A stretch of DNA of 64,000 nucleotides from Streptomyces massasporeus (GTDB lineage: Bacteria; Actinomycetota; Actinomycetes; Streptomycetales; Streptomycetaceae): NCBI RefSeq assembly GCF_014648995.1, contig NZ_BMSE01000026.1, positions 1 through 64,000 of the forward strand. Reading direction: 5' to 3'. A program made the translations under genes and the position numbers. How positions within the stretch are numbered: the first letter of the stretch is position 1; every line of letters starts with the position of its first letter. Under the pieces are notes generated by a model. It saw nothing but the letters and a program-made list of their open reading frames with translations, was not told the origin of the DNA and searched no databases. Below, in pieces: positions 38,354-47,270 of the stretch.

Positions 38354-39335
38354 GGACGTCCTCCGGCACGTGCGGGTGGTGGCAGGCGACCTGGCCGGCG
38401 GGCGGCGGGGCGGCGCAGGTGCCGGTGGCCCGGTCGCAGCGGGCGGCGAAGGCGCAGCCGGCCGGGAGGTCGCCCAGTTCGGGCGGCATGCCCGGGACGG
38501 GTGTGAAGGCGCGGTCGGGCAGGGCTTGGAGCAGGGCGCGGCTGTAGGGGTGGCGGGGGCCGGGCGCACCGAAGAAGGCTTTGGCATCGGCGAGTTCGAC
38601 GATCCGCCCCGCGTACATGACCGCGACCCGGTCGGCGATGCGCTCGGCGGCCGCCAGGTCGTGGGTGATCATCAGCAGGGCCCGTCCGCCGCCGTGGTCG
38701 CCCGGGTCGTCGACGTGCCGCCGCAGTTCGTCGACCGTGCGGTCGACGAGGTCGCGGTCGAGCCCGGTGGTCGGTTCGTCGGCGAGCAGCAGGGGCGCGT
38801 CGCCGACCAGGGCGAGGGCGGTGGCGGCTCGCTGGGCGAGGCCGCCGGACAGCTGGTGGGGGTGGCGGTCGAGGTGGTCGGCGGGGAACGCGGTCCGTTC
38901 GGCGGCGGCCTCGGCGGCGGCACGCAGGGCGGCGCGGCCCCGGGTCGCGGTCAACGCGGCGACCGTCTCCTCCAGTTGGGAGCGGACGGTGCGGACCGGG
39001 GTGAGGTGGGCGGCCGGGCTCTGCGGTACGAGGCCGATGAGCCGTCCTCGTACGGTGCGGGCGAGGGTCCGCTCGCCGGCCGTGAGCAGATCCAGGTCGC
39101 CGAGCAGGGCCGAGCCGGCGGTCCGGGCGTTGCCGGGGAGCAGTCCGAGCAGGGCGGAGGCCAGCACGGACTTGCCGCAGCCGCTCTCCCCGATCAGGGT
39201 CAGGCACTCGCCGGGCGCCACGTCGAAGCGTGCGTCGGTGACGGCGGCGACGCGGCGCCCGCCGGGCATCAGGAACCGCACGGACAGGCCGCGCACGGAC
39301 AGCACGGGGGTCGTGGACCGCGTACCGGCGCTCAC
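38346..39335 (-). CDS. Nickel/peptide ABC transporter ATP-binding protein (NikD/DppD-like)
   Basis: 329 residues. Walker A GESGCGKSVLA near residue 48, signature LSGGLAQRA, Walker B LLLADEPTTGLD, switch His in ITHD. The C-terminus has the oligopeptide/dipeptide-family extension with CAFAARC...C, a four-Cys pattern seen in DppD/OppD-type subunits. GTG 39335 overlaps the stop of the permease gene by 4 nt. Confidence 0.9.
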   Translation of the reverse strand: MSAGTRSTTPVLSVRGLSVRFLMPGGRRVAAVTDARFDVAPGECLTLIGESGCGKSVLASALLGLLPGNARTAGSALLGDLDLLTAGERTLARTVRGRLIGLVPQSPAAHLTPVRTVRSQLEETVAALTATRGRAALRAAAEAAAERTAFPADHLDRHPHQLSGGLAQRAATALALVGDAPLLLADEPTTGLDRDLVDRTVDELRRHVDDPGDHGGGRALLMITHDLAAAERIADRVAVMYAGRIVELADAKAFFGAPGPRHPYSRALLQALPDRAFTPVPGMPPELGDLPAGCAFAARCDRATGTCAAPPPAGQVACHHPHVPEDVRA

Positions 39336-40231
39336 AGCATCAGCTCCGATCGGTGACGTGGGTTGATCCGCTCCCGCCAGGCGCCGGCGAGTCCGGCGAT
39401 GGCGAGGGTGGGGACGATGAGGAAGAGGCCGGGAAAGAGGGTGGGCCACCACTGGCCGGCGAGGAGGGAGCCGCGGGCGCCCTGGATCAGGGTGCCGAGG
39501 CTCGCCGTGTGGGTGGGCAGCCCGAGGCCGAGGAAGGACAGGGCCGACTCGTGCCACATGGCGTGCGGCACCATCAGCACGGCGGCGAGCGCGGCCTGGG
39601 GCAGGACGGCGGGCAGCAGGTGCCGTACGGCCACTCGCCACCGGGACGCCCCGCCGGAGACGGCCGCGTCGATGTACGGCCGCGACCGCAGCGACAGCAC
39701 CTCGGCGCGCACGATCCGGGCCGTCGACAGCCAGTGGGTCAGCGCGACCGAGATCACCACCGGCCACACCCCGGGGCGGAACATGGCGACGATGAAGATG
39801 CCGAGCAGCAGGTGCGGCACGGACGAGAACGTGTCGACCACCCGCATCAGGGCCCGGTCGGCCCAGCCGCCCAGCGCACCGGCCGCGGCGCCCACGGCCG
39901 TGCCGACCACGGTCGCGGTCAGCGCCGCCGCCACTCCGACGAGCAGCGAGACGCGCAGGCCGTAGACGCAGCGCAGCAGCAGGTCGCGGCCGACGTCGTC
40001 GGTGCCGAACGGGTGCGCCCAGGAGGGTGGTTGCAGCTTGGCGGCGAGGTCGACGGCCTGCTGGTCGAGCTGGACCAGCGGCGGCACGAGCAGCACGGCG
40101 AGGACGGTCGCGGCCACGAGCGCGGCGGAGGTGCGCACGCGCAGGGCGCGGGTGGAGCGGCGCTTCGGGCCGTGCGCGCGCCACTCGGGCTCGGCCGGGG
40201 CGCCGGCGGGCACCGGTGCGTCACATGTCAC
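39332..40231 (-). CDS. ABC transporter permease (NikC/DppC-like)
   Basis: 299 residues, one N-terminal and about five further membrane segments. HPFGTDDVGRDLLLR is the DppC/NikC N-terminal hallmark, and the EAA loop reads AAVSGGASRWRVAVRHLLP. Pairs with the permease upstream, whose gene it overlaps by 11 nt. Start GTG 40231. Confidence 0.9.
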   Translation of the reverse strand: MTCDAPVPAGAPAEPEWRAHGPKRRSTRALRVRTSAALVAATVLAVLLVPPLVQLDQQAVDLAAKLQPPSWAHPFGTDDVGRDLLLRCVYGLRVSLLVGVAAALTATVVGTAVGAAAGALGGWADRALMRVVDTFSSVPHLLLGIFIVAMFRPGVWPVVISVALTHWLSTARIVRAEVLSLRSRPYIDAAVSGGASRWRVAVRHLLPAVLPQAALAAVLMVPHAMWHESALSFLGLGLPTHTASLGTLIQGARGSLLAGQWWPTLFPGLFLIVPTLAIAGLAGAWRERINPRHRSELML

Positions 40232-41213
40232 TGAGCTTCACCCTCGGGTCGAACAGTCCGTAGAGCAGGTCGGCGAGCAGGTTCCCGGCGAGCACCGCGG
40301 CGGTGGCCAGCGTCGTCAGGGCGGCGAGCAGCGGGAAGTCGACGGCGGTGGCCGCCTCGACGGTGGCGGCGGCGATGCCCGGCCAGCTGAAGACGCTCTC
40401 CACCAGCAGGGCCCCGGTGATGAGTTCGGGGACGCGGGAGCCGATGAGCGTGAGCACCGGCAGCAGCCCGGAGCGCAGGGCGTGGCCGAGCAGGACGGTG
40501 CGTTCGCTCAGCCCCCGGGCCCGCGCGCCGCGCACGGGGTCCTCCGCCAGCGCGTCGCCGACGCCCTGGCGGACGTACAGGGTGAACCACGGCAGTTGGG
40601 ACACGGCGAGGACACCGGCGGGCAGGACGAGGTGGCTCGTGACCTGGCCGGGCGTGACCTGGGCGCTGCCGGTGTCGGTCAGGCCGCCCGCCGGCAGGAC
40701 GTCCCACTGGAGGGCGAACAGCCAGATGGCGAGCAGCGCGATCCAGAAGACCGGTGCCGCCTCCAGGGTGTAGGCGAGGGAGGTGACGGTCCGGTCGACG
40801 AGCGAGCCGGGGCGGCGGGCGGCGAGCACGCCGAGCAGGGTGCCCGCCAGGACGGCGGCGGCGAAGGCGACGGCGCACAGGAGCGCGGACCACACGAGCC
40901 GTTCGCCGATGACCTGGGCGACCGGCTGCCGCATGACGCCGGAGTGGCCGAGGTCGCCGGTGAGCGCGGAGGTCAGCCAGTGCCACCAGCGGGCGGCGAA
41001 GGGCTGGTCCACGCCGAGGTTCTCGCGCAGCCGGTCCAGGGTCTGCTGGTCGGCGCCGAGCGCGGCGGTGCCGGCGTAGGCCTTGACGGGGTCGAACGGG
41101 GAGGCGGCGGCGATGGCGAACACGCCGAAGGTGACGACGAGCAGCACGGGGACGGCGAACAGGGCCCGCCGTCCCGCCAGTCGTGCCATCGCTCCCCAGG
41201 GGAGTCGGGTCAC
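40221..41213 (-). CDS. ABC transporter permease (NikB/DppB-like)
   Basis: 330 residues, six predicted membrane segments. The N-terminal RRALFAVPVLLVVTFGVFAI segment and GDLGHS motif are typical of DppB/NikB; the EAA loop is around ARARGLSERTVLLGHALR. GTG 41213 overlaps the stop of the binding-protein gene (GTGA) and is preferred; ATG 41189 is an alternative 8 codons later. Confidence 0.88.
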   Translation of the reverse strand: MTRLPWGAMARLAGRRALFAVPVLLVVTFGVFAIAAASPFDPVKAYAGTAALGADQQTLDRLRENLGVDQPFAARWWHWLTSALTGDLGHSGVMRQPVAQVIGERLVWSALLCAVAFAAAVLAGTLLGVLAARRPGSLVDRTVTSLAYTLEAAPVFWIALLAIWLFALQWDVLPAGGLTDTGSAQVTPGQVTSHLVLPAGVLAVSQLPWFTLYVRQGVGDALAEDPVRGARARGLSERTVLLGHALRSGLLPVLTLIGSRVPELITGALLVESVFSWPGIAAATVEAATAVDFPLLAALTTLATAAVLAGNLLADLLYGLFDPRVKLSDM

Positions 41214-42796
41214 TTCTTCGGCTGCCAGTCCTCGATGTTCCACCAGGGGCCGCTGGCGAAGCCGTGTTCGTGCGGCTCGAGTTGGGTGTTCAGGCCGTCC
41301 CAGCGGTCGGCCAGCACGTAGAGGTGGTCGATGTGGGTGAGGAAGGTGTAGCCGGGGTCCTGCACCAGAGCGCGCTGCAGTGTGTCGTAGGCGGATGTGC
41401 GCTCGGCCGGGTCCTGGCTGCGGCGGCCCTTGTCCAGGGCCCGGTCCACGGCCGGGTTGTCGTAGCGGGCCATGTTGTTGAAGCCGTCGCCGGCGAGGGA
41501 GGAGTGCAGCAGGGTGTAGAGGCCGAAGTCGGGGTCGCCGGTGCTGCCGAAGCCCGCGAGGACGGCGGTGTCCTTCATGCGCGGCTCGATGACCTCCCAG
41601 GTGGCGCTCTCCGCCTTCACGTCGATGCCGGCCTTCTTGGCGTCGGAGGCGTACGCGAGGGCGTGGTCCTGGCGGACCTTGTCACCGGAGGGGTAGAGCA
41701 GGCCGAAGGACGCCCGCTGTCCGTCCCGGCTGCGGATGCCGTCCTTGCCGGGCTTCCAGCCGGCCTCGTCCAGGATCTTCCCGGCCTTGCCGAGGTCCCG
41801 GGCGCGCTCGATGTCCTTGCTGAAGGCGGGGTCGTCGACGGGCAGCGGCCCGTAGGCGGGGCGGCCCGCGCCGTCGAGGATCTTGGCGGTCATGGCCTCG
41901 CGGTCCACGGCCGCGTCGAGGGCCCGCCGGATCGCGCGGTCGCCGGTGACCTTGTTCGCGGTGGGGAGCGTGACGGCCCGGAAGTCGTAGGAGCGGGCCT
42001 CGTAGGTGCGTGTGGCGTCGTCGCCCTTGAACGTGGCGGCGAGGTTGGGCGGGAGGACCGCGCCGTCGAGGTCGCCGGAGCGCAGGCGGGTGGCGCGTAC
42101 GTCGTCGTCGGCGATGACCGCCATGGTGAAGGTCTTCACCGCGGGCTTGCCGCCCCAGTAGCGGGGGTTGGCCTCGAAGGAGAGCTTCTCTCCCTTGCTC
42201 CAGCCGATGAGGACGTACGGACCGGTGCCGACCGGCTCGGTGTTGAAGGAGCCGGTGTTGGGGTCCTGCTTCCCCGCGATGTGCTCGGGGACGATGGGCA
42301 GGACCGTGCGGGCGGCGAAGGGCGCGTAGGGGTACTTCAGGGTGAAGACGACCTTGTCGTCGCCGCTCGCCTTGACCTCCTTCACCGCGTCCAGCTCGCT
42401 CTTGAAGGTGTTGTTGGTCTTCGGGTCGAGGGCGGTCCGGTACGTGTAGACGACGTCGGCTGATGTCAGCGGTTCGCCGTCGCTGAACTCGACCCCGTCG
42501 CGCAGGGTGTAGGTGTAGGTGCGGCCGCCGTCGGTGATCTTCGGCAGTCCGGATGCCAGCGCGGGCTTCAGCTTCAGGTCGGCGTCGCGGGCGAGGAGCC
42601 CGTCGAAGATCTTGGAGTTGCCGTCCTTGCCGTAGCCGAGGAGGGGGCTGAGGGTGTCCGGCTCGGAGGCCACCCCGAGGACGACGGAGTCTCCGGCCTT
42701 GCCGTCGCCCGAGCCGCCGCTGGGGGCCGAGCAGGCGGTGACCGCCGCGGCCAGCGCCGCCATGACGGCGGCCCCTCGTATCCGACGGGTCGACAT
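41210..42796 (-). CDS. Nickel/peptide ABC transporter substrate-binding lipoprotein (NikA/DppA-like)
   Basis: 528 residues, family SBP_bac_5. The signal peptide ends in a lipobox (AAVTACS, Cys near 22), so it is membrane-anchored. EPDTLSPLLGYG, LRDGVEFSDGEPLTSADVVYTY and the GTGPYVL region are characteristic. First gene of a five-gene operon behind a Nur box, which points to nickel as the transported ion, as for the S. coelicolor Nik system; peptide transport cannot be excluded by family alone. Confidence 0.9.
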   Translation of the reverse strand: MSTRRIRGAAVMAALAAAVTACSAPSGGSGDGKAGDSVVLGVASEPDTLSPLLGYGKDGNSKIFDGLLARDADLKLKPALASGLPKITDGGRTYTYTLRDGVEFSDGEPLTSADVVYTYRTALDPKTNNTFKSELDAVKEVKASGDDKVVFTLKYPYAPFAARTVLPIVPEHIAGKQDPNTGSFNTEPVGTGPYVLIGWSKGEKLSFEANPRYWGGKPAVKTFTMAVIADDDVRATRLRSGDLDGAVLPPNLAATFKGDDATRTYEARSYDFRAVTLPTANKVTGDRAIRRALDAAVDREAMTAKILDGAGRPAYGPLPVDDPAFSKDIERARDLGKAGKILDEAGWKPGKDGIRSRDGQRASFGLLYPSGDKVRQDHALAYASDAKKAGIDVKAESATWEVIEPRMKDTAVLAGFGSTGDPDFGLYTLLHSSLAGDGFNNMARYDNPAVDRALDKGRRSQDPAERTSAYDTLQRALVQDPGYTFLTHIDHLYVLADRWDGLNTQLEPHEHGFASGPWWNIEDWQPKK

Positions 42797-42830
42797 GTGA
42801 CCTCACACTCTTGTTGCTCTAGTCAGGTTG

Positions 42831-42847
42831 TTGCAAAGTAATCGCAA
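42831..42847 (-). promoter_or_regulatory. Nur box (nickel-responsive Fur-family operator)
   Basis: Minus-strand TTGCGA-TTACT-TTGCAA matches the published Streptomyces Nur consensus tTGCaa-N5-ttGCAA with one mismatch in the less conserved outer bases. It lies 35 nt ahead of the binding-protein ATG, in an AT-rich promoter stretch, so nickel-bound Nur should repress the transporter operon. Confidence 0.75.
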
Positions 42848-42920
42848 TAGACAGGGCAATTAAACAGGATCGGCGGACGGCCCGAACCCGGGTCGCCCGC
42901 CGTTTCCTTCAGCCTGGTGC

Positions 42921-43361
42921 TCAGGCCCGGGTCAGGGTGACGTCCTGTCCCTGGACCGCGTGGAAGCTGGGCAGCGGCAAGCCGCTGAAGGTGCGCAGCT
43001 CCATCACGGTGGCCTCGACGTGAGCCGTCCCGGCAACCAGCGCGCCGGGGGTGACCTGGCCGGTGTTCACCCAGCGGTGCTTCGCGCCGTCGCACACGGC
43101 CCGGGTGCCACCGATGCCGTGACGGGTCGCGGAGACGCCCTGGCTGATGGAGGAGCTGACGAAGACCGGGCCGCTGGAGCTGGCGCAGCGGTAGGTGCCG
43201 GACAGGGTGATGGTGCCGTCGGTGGTGATCCGGCCGACGGCGTCGACCGTCACGGAGCCGGTCGGGGCGAGGGCGGACGCGGTGGCGGGCGCCGCGCCGG
43301 CGCCGGTGAGCAGGAGCAGCGCGGCACCGGCCGCCGCGCCGAGAAGGGGGCGTACACGCAT
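42921..43361 (-). CDS. Secreted DUF6299-like protein
   Basis: 146 residues with a Sec signal peptide (RPLLGAAAGAALLLLTGAGAA, cleavage after about residue 28). The mature part is a small beta-rich domain: GSVTVDAVGRITTDGTITLSGTYRC, then two more Cys-linked blocks. It resembles the DUF6299 extracellular proteins of Streptomyces, of unknown function. GGGAGG lies 8 nt ahead of the ATG. Monocistronic. Confidence 0.78.
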   Translation of the reverse strand: MRVRPLLGAAAGAALLLLTGAGAAPATASALAPTGSVTVDAVGRITTDGTITLSGTYRCASSSGPVFVSSSISQGVSATRHGIGGTRAVCDGAKHRWVNTGQVTPGALVAGTAHVEATVMELRTFSGLPLPSFHAVQGQDVTLTRA

Positions 43362-43606
43362 GGGGGAAACCTCCCGAAAGGAGTGGAATTGCGACTTCCA
43401 CTCGTACCGGCCCTCCGGGCCGGCTCCCGTGATCCTCACCCCTTCGGTGGCGAGTCCGCGTCGGCCGTCGTGGAACCGTCCTGGGAATGTCCTGGGCGTG
43501 TCACGCTTCCCGCCGGGCCGTTCCGATGAGTTCGGTACGGGAGGATGGTCTGTCTGTACGAGTCGTCCGAACCCTTCGGGCGGCCCTACCGACGTGGAGG
43601 TGCGCC

Positions 43607-43801
43607 ATGTGTGCCCACCAGCCCCAGTGCCCCGCGACCGACTCCCCCGCCGCGCACGTCGTGGCGGCCCGCCCCGAGCAGGGCTGGAGCCTGCTGTGCG
43701 ACGGGACGGTGGTCTTCGACGACACCGGCGAACTGCTGCCGGACGGGCGCGTGGTGCAGCCGCGCCGGGTGACCGCCGGAGGGCTGGCCGTCGCGGCGTG
43801 A
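43607..43801 (+). CDS. DUF5999-like small protein
   Basis: 64 residues: MCAHQPQCP, HVVAARPEQGWSLLCDGTVVFDDTGELLPDG is the conserved pattern of a short actinomycete protein family of unknown function. Cys/His at the N-terminus could bind metal. GGAGG 7 nt upstream of the ATG. Confidence 0.82.
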   Translation: MCAHQPQCPATDSPAAHVVAARPEQGWSLLCDGTVVFDDTGELLPDGRVVQPRRVTAGGLAVAA

Positions 43802-43838
43802 CCCGAGGACTCCGCTTCACAGCGGCACGACAACGCCG

Positions 43839-44237
43839 CTACGGCAGGACCGCGAAGCCGTCCAGTTCCACCATCGCCTCCGCGTCCCACAGCCGGACGA
43901 CCTCGACGACCGCCATGGCGGGATAGTCGCGACCGGCCAACTCGCGCCAGATGCGGCCCAGTTCGGGTGCGTGCGTACGGTACGCCTCGACATCCGTGGC
44001 ATAGACGGTGACGCGGGCCAGGTCAAAGGGCGTGCCACCGGCCGCCGCGAGGGCGGTCAGCAGATTGGTGAGGGCCCGCTCGAACTGCTCGGGCAGGGTA
44101 CGGCCGACCACCTTGCCGTCGGCGTCCAGGGCGGTCTGCCCCGCGAGGAACACCACCCGCGACCCGGACGCCACGACGGCGTGGGAGAAGCCGGTCGGCG
44201 GGGACAGCTCGGACGGGTTGACGCGCTCGGTGCTCAC
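43839..44237 (-). CDS. RidA-family enamine/imine deaminase-like protein
   Basis: 132 residues: VVFLAGQTALDADGKVVG, ALAAAGGTPFDLARVTVYATD and MVELDGFAVL follow the RidA/YjgF pattern. The conserved RxxR-type Arg is not obvious by eye. In 2-aminobenzoyl-CoA or 2-aminomuconate pathways RidA relatives deaminate enamine intermediates. GTG 44237 overlaps the stop of the acyl-CoA dehydrogenase gene, with which it shares a transcript. Confidence 0.83.
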   Translation of the reverse strand: MSTERVNPSELSPPTGFSHAVVASGSRVVFLAGQTALDADGKVVGRTLPEQFERALTNLLTALAAAGGTPFDLARVTVYATDVEAYRTHAPELGRIWRELAGRDYPAMAVVEVVRLWDAEAMVELDGFAVLP

Positions 44238-45517
44238 CGGGCCTCCTGACGGGCGTACAACTCCTTGGCGATGATGCCGCGCTGCACCTCGCTGGCCCCC
44301 TCGTAGATGCGCGGGGCGCGCACCTCGCGATAGAGGTGTTCGAGCAGATGGCCGCGTTGCAGCGCCCGGGCGCCGTGCAGCTGGACGGCCGTGTCGACGA
44401 CGTACTGCGCGGTCTCGGTGGCGAGCAGTTTCGCCATGGCGGAGCGCCGGGGCACGTCCGGGTCGTCCGCGTCGTACGCCGCCGCGTGCACCATCAGCCG
44501 GGCCGCCTCGGTGCGCAGGGCCATCTCGGCGACTTGGTGCGAGACGGCTTGCAGGTCCCGCAGCTTGCCCCCGAAGGCGTCGCGCCCGGCGGTGTAGGCG
44601 AGGGTGGCGTCGAGGGCCGCCTGCGCCATGCCGACGGCGAACGCGCCGACGCTGGGCCGGAACAGGTTGAGCGTCCCCATGGCGACCCGGAAGCCTCGGT
44701 CCGCCTCGCCGAGCACGTCGTCGGCCGTCACCGGCACGGCGTCGAAGTCGAGGGCGCCGATGGGGTGCGGCGAGAGCATGTCGAGTCCGCGGCCGGTCAG
44801 GCCCGGCCGGTCGGCGGGCACGAGGAAGGCGGTGACGCCACGCGCCCCGGCACCCGGGGTGGTGCGGGCGAAGACGGTGTAGAAGTCGGCCTCGGGGGCG
44901 TTGGAGATCCAGCACTTCTCCCCGGTGAGCCGCCAGCGGGCGGGCCCGTCGGGGGCGGCGGCGAGCACCGGCGCGTCCGAGGACCGGCCGACCTGCGCGG
45001 CGCCTGACGACCGGCCGACCTGCGCGGCGTCCGAAGACCCGCCGACCTGCGCGGCGCCTGAAGACCCGCCGACCTGCGCGGCGTCCGAAGACCGGCCGGC
45101 CTGCGACGCGTCCGCCTCCGCCCGGAGCTCCAGTGCCGCCGCGTCCGATCCCGCCCCGGGCTCGCTCAGCGCGAAGGCCGCGATCGCCGTACCGGCGGTG
45201 ACCCGGGGGATCCAGCGGGCGCGTTGCGCCTCGGTTCCGTACGCGTGCACCGGATGGGCGCCGAGGCCCTGGAGGGCCAGGGCCGTCTCCGCTTCCGTGC
45301 AGGCGTAGGCCAGGGACTCGCGCATCAGGCACAGGTCGAGCGCGCCCGAGGTGAACAGGCGGCCGAGCAGGCCGAGGCGGCCGAGCTCGGCGACCAGGGC
45401 GCGGTTCACATGCCCCGGTTCACCCTTGTCGGCCAGCGGGTGGAGCCGTTCCGCCGCCAGGGTGCGCAGTTCCGCGCACCAGGCGAGTTGTGCGGGTTCG
45501 AGTGAGAATGCGGTCAT
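44234..45517 (-). CDS. Acyl-CoA dehydrogenase with an internal 9-residue tandem repeat
   Basis: 427 residues, about 45 more than usual. FALSEPGAGSDAAA (FAD/substrate loop), CWISNA, then the C-terminal helical domain with AFGGKLRDLQAVSHQVAEM and the terminal YEGASEVQRGIIAKEL. Between residues ~135 and 180 there is an insert of about five copies of SS-D/G-AAQVG-R/G, absent from normal family members and placed at a surface loop before the beta domain. Coupled to RidA and divergent from the CoA ligase, so probably part of an anthranilate/benzoate-CoA pathway. Confidence 0.88.
   Translation of the reverse strand: MTAFSLEPAQLAWCAELRTLAAERLHPLADKGEPGHVNRALVAELGRLGLLGRLFTSGALDLCLMRESLAYACTEAETALALQGLGAHPVHAYGTEAQRARWIPRVTAGTAIAAFALSEPGAGSDAAALELRAEADASQAGRSSDAAQVGGSSGAAQVGGSSDAAQVGRSSGAAQVGRSSDAPVLAAAPDGPARWRLTGEKCWISNAPEADFYTVFARTTPGAGARGVTAFLVPADRPGLTGRGLDMLSPHPIGALDFDAVPVTADDVLGEADRGFRVAMGTLNLFRPSVGAFAVGMAQAALDATLAYTAGRDAFGGKLRDLQAVSHQVAEMALRTEAARLMVHAAAYDADDPDVPRRSAMAKLLATETAQYVVDTAVQLHGARALQRGHLLEHLYREVRAPRIYEGASEVQRGIIAKELYARQEAR
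44978..45112 (-). repeat. Imperfect 27-bp tandem repeat inside the acyl-CoA dehydrogenase gene
   Basis: Five in-frame copies of a 27-bp unit (plus strand near-consensus ggccgacctgcgcggcgtcc plus gaggacc) encode a Ser/Asp/Ala/Gln/Val/Gly-rich loop. Alternating units differ at the same two or three positions, which suggests growth by duplication of a two-unit block. Confidence 0.8.
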
Positions 45518-45580
45518 CGCCGGTCCCTTCTCCGCCACCCTGCGTTCCGGCTGGGCCACTCCGAGGCTATCGCGGACCGT

Positions 45581-45592
45581 TGACTGTCGTCA
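45581..45592. promoter_or_regulatory. Shared operator-like palindrome TGACTGTCGTCA, block 1
   Basis: TGAC-TGTC-GTCA lies between the divergent acyl-CoA dehydrogenase and CoA-ligase genes, inside a wider GTTG...CAAC inverted repeat. The same 12 bp occurs at 57492-57503 ahead of the other block of the pathway. Probably bound by the PaaX-like regulator encoded at 47271. Confidence 0.5.
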
Positions 45593-45644
45593 CCAACACG
45601 ATACGCTCCAGGTGCGAGCCCACCACGCCAAGGGGGCGAACCGT

Positions 45645-47255
45645 ATGACCGCACGGCGCACGGCCCACGTCGACACCTTCGCCCGGGACCATCTGCCACC
45701 CCCGGACCAATGGCCCGAGCTCCGCTTCGATCTGCCGGAGCTGCACTACCCCGAACGGCTCAACTGCGCCGCCGAACTGCTGACCGGCCCGCCCGACGAC
45801 CGCCCGGCCTTCCTCACCGCCACCGACGAGCCGTGGACGTACGGCGATCTGCGGGCCCGCGTGGACCGCGTCGCCCATGTGCTCACCGGCGAGCTCGGTG
45901 TCGTCCCGGGCAACCGGGTGCTGCTGCGCGGCCCCACCACCCCCTGGCTCGCGGCGTGCTGGCTGGCGGTGCTGAAGGCGGGGGCGGTGGCGGTCACGGT
46001 GCTCGCCCAGCAGCGCCCGCACGAGCTGAGCACGATGTGCGCGATCGCGCGGGTGGAGCACGCCCTGTGCGACATCCGGGCCGTCGACGACCTCGCCAAG
46101 GCCGAGATCCCGGGCCTGCGGATCACGACCTACGGCGGTGACGCCCCCGACGACCTGCTCAACCGCCCGGCGCCCACGACCCCGTACGAGGCGGTCGCGA
46201 CAGCGGCCGACGACGTGGCACTGATCGCCTTCACCTCCGGCACCACCGGCCGCCCGAAGGGCTGCATGCACCTGCACCGGGACGTGCTGGCGATCGCCGA
46301 CACGTTCTCCCGTCACGTCCTGAAGCCGGGCCCGGACGACGTGTTCACCGGCAGTCCCCCGCTGGGCTTCACCTTCGGTCTCGGCGGGCTCGTGGTCTTC
46401 CCGCTGCGGGCGGGTGCGAGTGCGCTGCTGCTCGAACAGGCCGGGCCCCGGCAGCTGCTGCCCGCCATCGCCCGGCACCGGGTCTCCGTGCTGTTCACCG
46501 CTCCGACGGCCTACCGCGCGATGCTCGACGAGCTCGACGGGCACGACGTCTCCTCCCTGCGCCGCTGCGTCTCGGCCGGCGAGAACCTCCCTGCGGCCAC
46601 CTGGCGGGCCTGGCACGAGCGCACGGGCCTGCGCGTCATCAACGGCATCGGCGCCACCGAGCTGCTGCACATCTTCATCTCCGCGGCGGACGAGCGGATC
46701 CGGCCCGGAACCACGGGCGTTCCGGTGCCGGGCTGGCAGGCGCGCGTGCAGGACGCGGACGGCGAGCCCGTACCCGACGGTCAGCCGGGCCTGCTCGCCG
46801 TGCGGGGGCCGGTCGGCTGCCGGTACCTGGCCGACCCGCGGCAGCGGGACTACGTGCGCGGCGGCTGGAACGTCACCGGCGACACCTACGTCCGCGACCC
46901 CGACGGCTACTTCCGCTACGTCGCCCGCGCCGACGACATGATCATCTCGGCCGGGTACAACATCGCCGGACCCGAGGTGGAGGACGCGCTGCTGCGGCAC
47001 CCGGACGTGGTGGAGGCGGCGGTCGTGGGGCGGCCCGACGAGGCCCGCGGGCAGGTCGTGCTGGCCTTCGCCGTCCTCAAGGAAGGCGCGCGACGAGACG
47101 CCGAGGCGCTGCGCGCCTTCGTGAAGAGCGAGCTGGCGCCGTACAAGTGCCCGCGCGAGATCGTCTTCCTGGACGCACTGCCCCGCACGGCCACCGGCAA
47201 GCTCCAGCGGTTCAGACTGCGTGCCCCGGGGGTACCGGAAGGCGACCGGGAATGA
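45645..47255 (+). CDS. Benzoate/2-aminobenzoate-CoA ligase
   Basis: 536 residues, ANL superfamily. LIAFTSGTTGRPKGCMH near residue 200, INGIGATELLHIF near 335, GDTYVRDPDGYFRYVARADDMI and the C-terminal catalytic Lys in LPRTATGKLQRF. The IGATELLHIF signature and length match the benzoate/2-aminobenzoate-CoA ligase group. The 2-aminobenzoyl-CoA monooxygenase/reductase homologue at 54216 favours anthranilate as substrate. Confidence 0.87.
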   Translation: MTARRTAHVDTFARDHLPPPDQWPELRFDLPELHYPERLNCAAELLTGPPDDRPAFLTATDEPWTYGDLRARVDRVAHVLTGELGVVPGNRVLLRGPTTPWLAACWLAVLKAGAVAVTVLAQQRPHELSTMCAIARVEHALCDIRAVDDLAKAEIPGLRITTYGGDAPDDLLNRPAPTTPYEAVATAADDVALIAFTSGTTGRPKGCMHLHRDVLAIADTFSRHVLKPGPDDVFTGSPPLGFTFGLGGLVVFPLRAGASALLLEQAGPRQLLPAIARHRVSVLFTAPTAYRAMLDELDGHDVSSLRRCVSAGENLPAATWRAWHERTGLRVINGIGATELLHIFISAADERIRPGTTGVPVPGWQARVQDADGEPVPDGQPGLLAVRGPVGCRYLADPRQRDYVRGGWNVTGDTYVRDPDGYFRYVARADDMIISAGYNIAGPEVEDALLRHPDVVEAAVVGRPDEARGQVVLAFAVLKEGARRDAEALRAFVKSELAPYKCPREIVFLDALPRTATGKLQRFRLRAPGVPEGDRE

Positions 47256-47270
47256 TCCGTACGACCTAAG

